From positions 560,776-624,775 of the forward strand of contig NZ_KB905472.1 of NCBI RefSeq assembly GCF_000382445.1: a stretch of 64,000 bases of DNA, read 5' to 3'. Below are positions 1 through 6,426 of this stretch, piece after piece. Under the pieces are notes generated by a model. That model had not been told where the DNA came from, did no database searches, and worked only from the letters and a program-made list of their open reading frames with translations. The DNA is from Phocaeicola massiliensis B84634 = Timone 84634 = DSM 17679 = JCM 13223. Its GTDB lineage: Bacteria > Bacteroidota > Bacteroidia > Bacteroidales > Bacteroidaceae. A program made the translations under genes and the position numbers. Every line of letters starts with the position of its first letter. Positions within the stretch are counted from its first letter, which is position 1.

Positions 1-53
1 TTTAATACTTTGACCTTACCGAAACTTTTATGTAAATCATTCACTTCTATCAT
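1..53 (-). CDS. ABC transporter ATP-binding protein, N-terminal fragment (cut by window edge)
   Basis: Reading the minus strand from 53 gives MIEVNDLHKSFGKVKVL, the usual opening of an ABC ATPase just before the Walker A loop. The rest lies outside the window. Its ATG overlaps the stop codon of the upstream membrane-protein gene (ATGA), so the two are almost certainly translated together, as an ATPase with its permease. The family is clear from this short start, but the substrate cannot be judged. Confidence 0.75.
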   Translation of the reverse strand, partial: MIEVNDLHKSFGKVKVL

Positions 54-979
54 AATAATCTTTTTAAGTGTTTGTGCGCATGGCAGGTCAGCAATGCTGT
101 AAGTGCTATGTCGGATATTAAAATAATTGGAACAAAAAGAGAGCCTAAATAAAAAGGCATTAATATACTTAATTGCACAATAAACAGCAATAGGGGGGAT
201 GGGATGATATGGCGCAACATACCGATGCCAATGGCATAAATTAAGGTGGCAGTATAATAAGATAAGAAAAAGAGGATTTCATCTTGGTCATAGGTAGACG
301 CTATAAGCGCTAAGCTGAAAGGAATGGAGGTGATGAAAACATTCCATGCTATGCTTTTTAGTTGGAAAAGGCATAAAGTCTTGAAATTTTTGAAATGAAG
401 AAGATATCTGTTGTCCATTGTTTGCAGATAGCCTGATGCCTGTACCAATCCCCATAGTATGAGACATATTTTGTTTATTTTTATATTTCCGTGTACGGCT
501 CCTGCGGTTGCAAAAAGAAAGAGTAGGATATAGACCCAAAAAGATTGGCGGAACATTCGTATATATTCATAACTTCCTTTGTAAAGAAAAGGAAGACGGA
601 CAGGCTTGTGTTCCGGTTTTATTTCTTTCAGGAAAGGTAATAAGACGGCGAACAGCCATAAGCCGATAGCGTCGGTAAATTGTCCTTTTATTATTTCTAT
701 TCCGGCAAAAGGTAATGCGATTAAGGCGTATTCTTTTATCAGGAACACAGAAAGATGGGGCGTTAAAGTGCGTAAAAACTCTTTGTCTTTCCGGACATTA
801 TGATAACCGGCTAATAAGAGAACGCATACCACAGGAATAGCGAAACGGTTTTCTGCCAAGAATAATATCATGATGGCAGCCACCGTTAAGATGGTAAGGA
901 AGACTATTCTGAAGATACCCAATTCTATAACTATTCTTCCAAAATTTTTCAGACGAAGCAGCAGATACAGTTGAAACAT
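50..979 (-). CDS. Polytopic membrane protein, probable ABC permease partner
   Basis: This 309-residue protein is very hydrophobic, with about eight candidate membrane helices (for example around residues 21-41, 43-60, 147-167, 212-236 and 262-298). It has basic loops such as the KEIKPEHKPVR stretch near residue 120 and a basic C-terminus. It has no signal peptide and no catalytic motif I recognise. The ATGA overlap with the ABC ATPase at its 3' end suggests it is the membrane subunit of that transporter, possibly of the exporter type common in Bacteroides. The role comes from context only; the protein itself matches no family I can name with certainty. Confidence 0.7.
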   Translation of the reverse strand: MFQLYLLLRLKNFGRIVIELGIFRIVFLTILTVAAIMILFLAENRFAIPVVCVLLLAGYHNVRKDKEFLRTLTPHLSVFLIKEYALIALPFAGIEIIKGQFTDAIGLWLFAVLLPFLKEIKPEHKPVRLPFLYKGSYEYIRMFRQSFWVYILLFLFATAGAVHGNIKINKICLILWGLVQASGYLQTMDNRYLLHFKNFKTLCLFQLKSIAWNVFITSIPFSLALIASTYDQDEILFFLSYYTATLIYAIGIGMLRHIIPSPLLLFIVQLSILMPFYLGSLFVPIILISDIALTALLTCHAHKHLKRLL

Positions 980-1116
980 AAAGTGCTTTTTTATTTTGAT
1001 TGAGGGTACAAAGGAATAAAATATCCGGCTAAGTACCCTCTGTATTTAAAGTAGGTATTACAGGTCTGTTCTTTCAAATGCAATGATTTGTAATTTTCTT
1101 GATGTAGCAGGCTGGA

Positions 1117-1791
1117 TTACTTTTTGCGGACGTTAAAGCATTTGTCGAAAAAGTCTTTTTTATTTTTCCATGAAAAACTACTGTCCGGTCCTTTCCATAT
1201 TTCAGGAAATATCTTTTTAGTGAGTTCCACCTCTTCTTCAAGAATCGCAATATTATCAGTCATCAATGCCATGTTCAGTGCGCGGTTGATGCGGGAACCG
1301 GCATACCTGAGGCTGTCTGTAGCATATTCTTTTATGAGGATGGCATAGGCGGAATCGGCAGACCGATAATTTTTTTGGGCGGTAAGGCTGTCTCCGAAAT
1401 AATCTTCAAACATCGCTTTCATTGACCATAAGTCGGCATTGAGGGTGGATTGTTTTTCGGCTTGCCGGAGTACAGACAGAATCTCATGGTACTTTTTGCA
1501 GACTGATAAATAACTGATTCTTCCCACATATACTTTTATATTGGTAGGGTCAATGGCTAACGCGCTGTCAAGTTTGGCCCATATTTCCTTGTCGTTTATA
1601 GATATATGTTCACTGTCATTATTAAAGAAGAAAGTGCTGTCTAAAGGAGGCAACCATAGGTTCCTCGCTTCTGCTACCAGACGGTTGGCTTCTTGGGTGT
1701 GGAAGTTTTCTTCGGTAGTCACGGGGTTGGAATGGTGTTTGCATGAAACAGTAAGGGTCAATAATAAGCCAAGTAAAATAGTGGTTTTCAT
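1117..1791 (-). CDS. TPR-like lipoprotein of unknown function
   Basis: I place the start at 1791 (MKTTILLG), not 13 codons further upstream, because it directly begins a lipoprotein signal with lipobox LTVSC at about residues 13-17. The mature protein is about 207 residues, mostly helical. It has a stretch resembling tetratricopeptide repeats around the LDSALAIDPTNIKVYVGR and AEKQSTLNADLWSMKAMFEDY segments. It would be anchored in a membrane facing the periplasm. No enzyme motif is visible. It lies 137 bp upstream of the membrane-protein gene on the same strand and may or may not share its transcript. Confidence 0.7.
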   Translation of the reverse strand: MKTTILLGLLLTLTVSCKHHSNPVTTEENFHTQEANRLVAEARNLWLPPLDSTFFFNNDSEHISINDKEIWAKLDSALAIDPTNIKVYVGRISYLSVCKKYHEILSVLRQAEKQSTLNADLWSMKAMFEDYFGDSLTAQKNYRSADSAYAILIKEYATDSLRYAGSRINRALNMALMTDNIAILEEEVELTKKIFPEIWKGPDSSFSWKNKKDFFDKCFNVRKK

Positions 1792-1883
1792 CAGTCTGTG
1801 TATTATGGTATTAGTTTGTTGCCAACACAAAAATAGGATAAATCTTTGGAATGACCGAGAAAAAAGGTTGAAATGTCACTGAA

Positions 1884-2058
1884 ATGAGTATCAATAAAGC
1901 GTTTGCAGTGTCCATTGAAGCCAACCGCAAAAAACAGGAAATGCAAAGGGAAGCAGTTTTATGAAGCAGAAAGGTTTTCAAATCGTTACCCGAAGCGAAA
2001 CGCAATTATGAAAACACTTTGGGACATCAATCTCGCCCTCGACAACATCAAGGCGTAA
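1884..2058 (+). pseudogene. Frameshifted remnant of a small gene
   Basis: From ATG 1884 one frame reads MSINKAFAVSIEANRKKQEM and stops at 1962-1964. A one-base shift at about 1956 opens a second frame that continues FYEAERFSN and ends with KTLWDINLALDNIKA at the stop 2056-2058. Joined, they make a plausible charged, helical protein of about 57 residues. I do not recognise the family. The rest of 1792-2182 holds only the promoter of the next gene. Chance open reading is possible, so this is tentative. Confidence 0.35.
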
Positions 2059-2139
2059 ATCATCACATAAAGGGCGAAGACTTTGAACATTTTTGGGTGT
2101 TTTGAGCCGTACAACAAAATGATTTCGGATATAAAGAGT

Positions 2140-2147
2140 TATCTTTG
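2140..2147 (+). promoter_or_regulatory. -7 promoter element of the AraC gene
   Basis: TATCTTTG fits the Bacteroides -7 consensus TAnnTTTG and sits 35 bp before the ATG at 2183. No TTTG-like -33 box is seen at the usual 19-21 bp spacing. Confidence 0.45.
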
Positions 2148-2182
2148 TCCCCATAAATCATTTTAATAATCAGATAAGAGAA

Positions 2183-3028
2183 ATGGCAGACGGAATTAAC
2201 ACATTGCGTTATTCAGACATTTTTTTTGCGATGTATTTTGACGGTGGAATGAGCTGTACGCATCGAAATCATTCCCATGTATTGTTATATATTTATTCCG
2301 GTGAAATGCTAATCGAGGAAAAAGGAAAAACGACAAGGCTGCATAGAGGCGACTGTGCCTTTATCCGCAAGGATTTCAGTGTGAAGATGACTAAGCAGGC
2401 GTGGAACGGAGAGCAGTTCAAAGCTATTTTCCTGACGTTTACACCGAACTTCCTGCGTGGCTTTTACAATAAGTTAGAACCAGACTCAATTCCAAAGGAT
2501 GCCCGAAGGGAGAACGTAAGCCTTTGTAAACTACCGTCCAACCGTCCCGATATCGTAAGTCTGTTCGAATCCATGACACCTTATTTCGATTCGGGTATCC
2601 AACCGTCAGAAGAGTTGTTGCAACTGAAAATGGTTGAAGGAATGTATGTATTGCTTAATACGAACAAGAATCTGTATGCTTCGGTTTTCGATTTTACCGA
2701 CCCATGGAAAATTGATATTCTGAATTTCTTGGAGAACAATTACATGAATGACATATCAATAGAAGAAATAGCCAATTATACAGGACGCAGCCTTTCTACA
2801 TTCAAACGGGATTTCAAAAAATGCAGTACGCTTTCTCCTCGGGAGTGGCTGATTCATCGCCGTCTCGAAGCCGCTCACGAGTTAATACAGAAAGGAGAAC
2901 GCAAAGTATCGGAGATTTGTTTTGATGTCGGTTTCAAGAATTTATCGCACTTCTCTAAGATTTATAAAGAAAAATATGGTACTCCCCCTACAAGGAATCT
3001 GCAACACGGAATGGGGGTTGAATTCTAA
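2183..3028 (+). CDS. AraC-family transcriptional regulator
   Basis: This 281-residue cytoplasmic DNA-binding protein has an N-terminal cupin-like sensor (residues about 20-75; HNHSHVLLYIYSGEM and a downstream RGDCAFIRKD, typical of AraC effector domains). The C-terminal double helix-turn-helix spans about 180-275. The second HTH carries the family signature ISEICFDVGF-like text (here VSEICFDVGFKNLSHFSKIYKEKYGTPP). The start at 2183 is supported by the purine-rich AAGAGAA before the ATG. It precedes an acetyltransferase on the same strand, a likely target. Its stop codon lies at the edge of a dispersed repeat, so the last residues may come from that insertion. Confidence 0.9.
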   Translation: MADGINTLRYSDIFFAMYFDGGMSCTHRNHSHVLLYIYSGEMLIEEKGKTTRLHRGDCAFIRKDFSVKMTKQAWNGEQFKAIFLTFTPNFLRGFYNKLEPDSIPKDARRENVSLCKLPSNRPDIVSLFESMTPYFDSGIQPSEELLQLKMVEGMYVLLNTNKNLYASVFDFTDPWKIDILNFLENNYMNDISIEEIANYTGRSLSTFKRDFKKCSTLSPREWLIHRRLEAAHELIQKGERKVSEICFDVGFKNLSHFSKIYKEKYGTPPTRNLQHGMGVEF

Positions 3029-3162
3029 ACGTGGATAACGTTGTCGTTTCGTTCGTAGGGGCGAGGTTTGCTCGCCCGCAAACAGTTTGCTTTGTGTCTT
3101 CGGGCAGTCCCTGCCCCTACAGCTGATGATTGGATAGGTCATTTTAGTTTTGACTCACTCCC
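3024..3162 (+). repeat. Dispersed two-hairpin repeat, copy 1
   Basis: This element of about 140 bp closely matches copies at 38259-38413 and (inverted) 46692-46838. It contains GGGCGAG/CTCGCCC and GGGCAG/CTGCCC inverted repeats. The right end, AGTTTTGACTCACTCC, matches the terminal inverted repeat. The left end is degraded and merges with the stop codon of the AraC gene. No protein is encoded. Confidence 0.8.
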
Positions 3163-3231
3163 TTTTTACTCCTGAACCTTGCAGCAAAGTAACTTGAGCC
3201 ATATAACAAAGTCATTGTGCGGCATTCCCCT

Positions 3232-3239
3232 TACCTTTG
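3232..3239 (+). promoter_or_regulatory. -7 promoter element of the acetyltransferase gene
   Basis: TACCTTTG fits TAnnTTTG and lies 18 bp before the ATG at 3258. This gives a very short leader and suggests the gene can be expressed independently of the AraC gene. Confidence 0.4.
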
Positions 3240-3257
3240 CATCAGAAAACGTAAAAC

Positions 3258-3830
3258 ATGGAATGTATGAAGAATATTTTTGAAAAAGATTTGTCAGGTG
3301 AAATGGTTTCTCCCAATGAACCGGGTTATGAGGCTTTGATTAGCGATATTTTCGCAACTATCAAGACTGCGACTGAAATGAATACGGGTTATCGCACTTC
3401 CGAAGAAGTACGCGAGTATATGAAGCAGATTCTTGGCAAACCGCTCGAAAAGAGCACAACGGTATTGCCTCCGCTCTATATAGACTATGGCAAACCTATC
3501 ACTATTGGCAAAGGGTGTTTCATTCAGCAATGCTGCACTTTTTTCGGTCGTGGCGGTATTACAATCGGTAACGATGTATTCATCGGTCCGAAAGTCAATC
3601 TGATAACAATCAATCATGACCCGAATCCGGAAAACCGCAGTGCAACCTATGGTCGTCCGATAGTCATAGAAGATAAGGCATGGATTGGAATCAATTCCAC
3701 CATTCTTCCGGGAGTACGCATCGGTTACGGTGCGATTGTCGGAGCAGGAAGTGTCGTGACCAAAGACGTGCCGCCGATGACAGTTGTAGCAGGTAATCCG
3801 GCTCGCTTTATTAAGGGGATTGAAGCCTGA
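3258..3830 (+). CDS. Hexapeptide-repeat sugar O-acetyltransferase (maltose/galactoside acetyltransferase-like)
   Basis: A 190-residue left-handed beta-helix acyltransferase of the LacA/Maa group. It has an N-terminal maltose-acetyltransferase cap (about 1-60) followed by hexapeptide turns such as ITIGNDVFIGPKVNLIT and AWIGINSTILPGVRIGYGAIVGAGSVVTKDV. It ends in the family signature VVAGNPARFIKG. The catalytic histidine is probably the H of INHDPNP. It would move acetyl from acetyl-CoA to a sugar hydroxyl in the cytoplasm; the acceptor is unknown. An in-frame ATG at 3267 is an alternative start. It follows an AraC regulator that may control it. Confidence 0.9.
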   Translation: MECMKNIFEKDLSGEMVSPNEPGYEALISDIFATIKTATEMNTGYRTSEEVREYMKQILGKPLEKSTTVLPPLYIDYGKPITIGKGCFIQQCCTFFGRGGITIGNDVFIGPKVNLITINHDPNPENRSATYGRPIVIEDKAWIGINSTILPGVRIGYGAIVGAGSVVTKDVPPMTVVAGNPARFIKGIEA

Positions 3831-3851
3831 TGAATTAGAAAACATTGAAAT

Positions 3852-3917
3852 ATGAAACCTTACATCATTGTTCACATGATGACCTCTATTGATGGCCGCA
3901 TCGGAATGGATGCGTAG
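3852..3917 (+). pseudogene. N-terminal stub of a RibD C-terminal / dihydrofolate-reductase-like gene
   Basis: ATG 3852 opens MKPYIIVHMMTSIDGRIG and stops at 3915-3917 after 21 codons. The pattern of a hydrophobic strand followed by a TSIDGRI motif is the exact start of RibD_C/DHFR-like reductases, which normally run to about 170-230 residues. Nothing resembling the rest of the fold follows in any frame, so the body of the gene has been deleted. It sits 21 bp after the acetyltransferase stop, suggesting a former operon partner. Confidence 0.6.
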
Positions 3918-4010
3918 TAACAACAAAACCTATCCGGTCATTAATCTGGTTATCTTTCCCCTTAATCCATCTTTTCCTTTATATTAAGCCTTTATTCACT
4001 AAAGATTAAG

Positions 4011-4018
4011 TACTTTTG
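4011..4018 (+). promoter_or_regulatory. -7 promoter element upstream of the HU-like gene
   Basis: TACTTTTG fits TAnnTTTG. Transcription would begin near 4025, at the foot of the palindromic structure 4026-4123, so that structure would form the 5' leader of the HU-like mRNA. Confidence 0.45.
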
Positions 4019-4025
4019 TACAGAT

Positions 4026-4161
4026 GTGTTCCATCTCCATAGGTTGCGGAGTTAACTCCATAACCTTTGGAGATGACTCCATAGCCTTTGGAGTTAAGTC
4101 CAAAGGTTATGGAGATAGAACACCAAAGGAAGAAAACCCTTAGCCATAGAGCTGCAAGGGC
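4026..4161 (+). repeat. Four-palindrome repeat cluster, locus 1, in the leader of the HU-like gene
   Basis: Four tandem imperfect palindromes start at about 4033, 4055, 4076 and 4097, each with CTCC(A)...(T)GGAG type arms and 20-22 bp long. Unit 2 and unit 4 are also mutually complementary over 16 bases. The cluster is closed by an outer stem, GTGTTCCATCTCCATA at 4026-4041 against TATGGAGATAGAACAC at 4108-4123, with one mismatch in 16. A further small stem CCCTT/AAGGG follows (about 4137-4160). The architecture is shared with 44031-44173 and 59939-60081, but the arm sequence differs. Confidence 0.75.
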
Positions 4162-4189
4162 TTACGGATACAGACAAAATCTTTTAAAG

Positions 4190-4804
4190 ATGGATATAGA
4201 ATATGATTTCAAGGCTAACCCTTTCAAGGAAAAGGACGGCAAGCCGGTGCTTTATCCGGCGGTAGTGGTGAAGGAAACGATTACTACCGACCACATAGTG
4301 AAGGAATTGTCCAAGCACAGTGCGTACTCGGCAGGCTGTGTGGTGGGAGTGCTGCAAGAGGTATCCGATGCTATTGTGGCTCATTTGCGGCAAGGAAAAA
4401 ATGTGCGGCTGGACGGACTGGGTACGTTCTCTCTTGCCTTGTCCTCGCGTGAGGTGACAGACCGGAAAGAGATACGTGCGGCATCCGTGAAGATAAAGAA
4501 GGTGAACTTCCGTCCGGTGCCGGAACTGGTGAAGCGGGTGCGGCAGGAAACAGACATCCTCCGTGCCGAGTTCGGCTTCCTGCCCACGGTGAAGAAGCGT
4601 AGCAAGGAGGAGCGTTGGACGTTGCTGGAGGCTTATCTGAAAGAACACGGTTCCATTACACGTCTGGCTTATTCGGAATGGCTGAGAGTGGCGCGTACCA
4701 CGGCTGCTTACGAACTGAAGGCTTGGTATGAGGAGAAGAGATTGGACAAAAAAGGAAAGCATTCTCATGCGGTGTATGTGTTGTACAAGCAGGAAAGTAT
4801 CTGA
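4190..4804 (+). CDS. HU/IHF-family DNA-binding protein with C-terminal winged-helix-like region (HU-HIG type)
   Basis: I choose the ATG at 4190 (MDIEYDFKANPF) rather than the longer open frame from 4088, because the family opens this way and the upstream part is palindromic leader sequence. The 204-residue protein has an HU fold at about 5-125, with the DNA-binding arm region NVRLDGLGTFSLALSSREV and the FRPVPELVKRV segment. A C-terminal helical domain (about 135-200) resembles a winged helix and is rich in basic residues. Bacteroides carry many such HU-HIG proteins, often near surface-glycan loci; they bind or bend DNA. It is followed 41 bp later by the fucosidase gene. The leader palindromes could regulate translation, which is inference. 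Confidence 0.8.
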   Translation: MDIEYDFKANPFKEKDGKPVLYPAVVVKETITTDHIVKELSKHSAYSAGCVVGVLQEVSDAIVAHLRQGKNVRLDGLGTFSLALSSREVTDRKEIRAASVKIKKVNFRPVPELVKRVRQETDILRAEFGFLPTVKKRSKEERWTLLEAYLKEHGSITRLAYSEWLRVARTTAAYELKAWYEEKRLDKKGKHSHAVYVLYKQESI

Positions 4805-4845
4805 TTAATATTGCAGCTGTGAATAATTTTTTTGGTAAATAAAAG

Positions 4846-6336
4846 ATGCGTACTATGAAAAAAAGTATTTCAACTCTTCTTTTCTATTTTATTTCAGTTT
4901 CTTTGTTTTCTCAAAAAGTATATACTCCGGATTGGGAATCATTGGATAAACGTCCGGTTCCGTCTTGGTTTGAAGATGCCAAATTTGGTATTTTTATTCA
5001 CTGGGGATTATACTCTGTGCCGGGATGGTCGCCTAAAGGAACTTATTCCGAATGGTATAAGTATTGGTTGGAAAACAAGAAATTGATGGGGAACGGTGAT
5101 TTTACCGGTACGGAAATCTATGATTTTCATACAGCCATGTATGGCAGGGATTTCACTTATGCCGATTTTGCTCCCATGTTCAAGGCGATGAGTTATGATG
5201 CCAATGAGTGGGCGAAGCTGTTTGAACGTGCAGGTGCCCGCTATGCGGTGTTGACAACCAAGCATCACGATGGTTTTGCATTATGGCCTAGCAAGGAGGC
5301 TTCCACATCGTATGGCAGACCTTGGAACAGTATGGTGATAGGTGCTCATCGCGATTTGGTGGGCGAATATGTGGATGCGTTGCGGAAGACCAATATAAAA
5401 GTGGGGTGTTATTTCTCGCTTCGCGAATGGGGGAATCCGTTGTATACCAAAGAAACGATGGGATTGTTTTATGAAAAACATTTCTTCCCTCAGCTGAAAG
5501 ATTTGGTGAATACGTATAAACCGGACTTAATCTGGTCGGATGGTCCTGATGCTATCAATGATAAAGAATGGCAGGTGGAAAGAACATTGGCATGGCTTTA
5601 TTCAGAATCTCCTGTGAAAGACAGTGTTGTGGTAAATGACCGTTGGGCAAATAATACAGGACGGAAGCATGGAGATTATTACACCAGGGAATATAGTAAT
5701 TCAAGTGCATCTTATGATAAGCCCTGGGAAGAATGCAGGGGAATAGGATTGTCTTTCGGATATAATCAGAATGAGGATTTGGAAGATTATACTTCTCCTA
5801 AGGCATTGGTTTTGACTTTGGTTAATATTGTAAGTAATGGCGGAAACCTGTTGCTGGATGTGGGACCGAATGCGAATGGTAAGATTCCGCCGATCATGCA
5901 GGAACGTTTGGTTCAGATGGGAGACTGGCTGAAAGTAAACGGTGAAGCGATTTATGGGACACGTGCCTGGGTGCGTCCTTGTCAATGGACAAAGGGTAAC
6001 CGGGAATGGAAATCGAAGGAAAAACATTATGTGAGCGGTGATGCTATTTTGAAGCAGACAGTGGACCCGGAACCGGGTTATGCGGTGAAAGAGGTGTTTT
6101 TTACCAAGAAAGGAAAGAATGTATATGCCATTTTGCCTGCGTATCCGAAAAATACCATCAAGTTGAAGGATATCCGTTCTACCGGTAAGACCAAAATTTC
6201 CTTGCTGGGATCAGAGAAGAAGGTTAACTGGAAGCAAAAAGGAGATGATATTGTAGTGGAAATGCCGGCCTTGTATATGGATGATATGCCATGTGACTAT
6301 GCCTGGACGCTTAAATTGGAAAATGTGGCAGACTGA
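4846..6336 (+). CDS. Alpha-L-fucosidase, glycoside hydrolase family 29
   Basis: A 496-residue secreted enzyme. It has an N-terminal signal peptide (KKSISTLLFYFISVSLFSQ) and then a GH29 TIM barrel beginning WFEDAKFGIFIHWGLYSVPGW. The KHHDGFALWPSK motif binds substrate, and the WSDG motif puts the probable nucleophile at D232. A C-terminal beta domain follows from about residue 390. It removes alpha-linked L-fucose from glycans in the periplasm or at the surface. An ATG three codons in (4855) is an equally good start. It converges on the GH97 gene of the PUL, with a strong terminator between them, and probably serves the same glycan. Confidence 0.92.
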   Translation: MRTMKKSISTLLFYFISVSLFSQKVYTPDWESLDKRPVPSWFEDAKFGIFIHWGLYSVPGWSPKGTYSEWYKYWLENKKLMGNGDFTGTEIYDFHTAMYGRDFTYADFAPMFKAMSYDANEWAKLFERAGARYAVLTTKHHDGFALWPSKEASTSYGRPWNSMVIGAHRDLVGEYVDALRKTNIKVGCYFSLREWGNPLYTKETMGLFYEKHFFPQLKDLVNTYKPDLIWSDGPDAINDKEWQVERTLAWLYSESPVKDSVVVNDRWANNTGRKHGDYYTREYSNSSASYDKPWEECRGIGLSFGYNQNEDLEDYTSPKALVLTLVNIVSNGGNLLLDVGPNANGKIPPIMQERLVQMGDWLKVNGEAIYGTRAWVRPCQWTKGNREWKSKEKHYVSGDAILKQTVDPEPGYAVKEVFFTKKGKNVYAILPAYPKNTIKLKDIRSTGKTKISLLGSEKKVNWKQKGDDIVVEMPALYMDDMPCDYAWTLKLENVAD

Positions 6337-6352
6337 TTTTTTCTTTTTCCTA

Positions 6353-6409
6353 CCCGCCGGCATTCCTTTTATATATTCCGGGTCGGGAAGTAAAAGTAAT
6401 GCCGGCGGG
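6353..6409. terminator. Bidirectional terminator between the GH29 and GH97 genes
   Basis: A perfect 12-bp stem, CCCGCCGGCATT at 6353-6364 against AATGCCGGCGGG at 6398-6409, lies between two converging genes. T-rich sequence on one side (6337-6350, read on minus as A-rich) and A/T-rich flanks are consistent with termination in both directions. Confidence 0.7.
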
Positions 6410-6426
6410 CAGGCTGTAAAGAAAGG

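Noticed and set aside
1811..2005. Minus-strand 64-codon frame upstream of the TPR-like lipoprotein
   Set aside because: It lacks motifs and overlaps the plus-strand remnant and the lipoprotein leader.
3294..3926. A 210-codon minus-strand frame across the acetyltransferase gene
   Set aside because: It is antisense to a clear hexapeptide-repeat protein and has no recognisable product.
4088..4189. Extended N-terminus of the HU-like protein
   Set aside because: The extra 34 codons translate the palindrome cluster and the leader stem; the family begins at MDIEYDF (4190).
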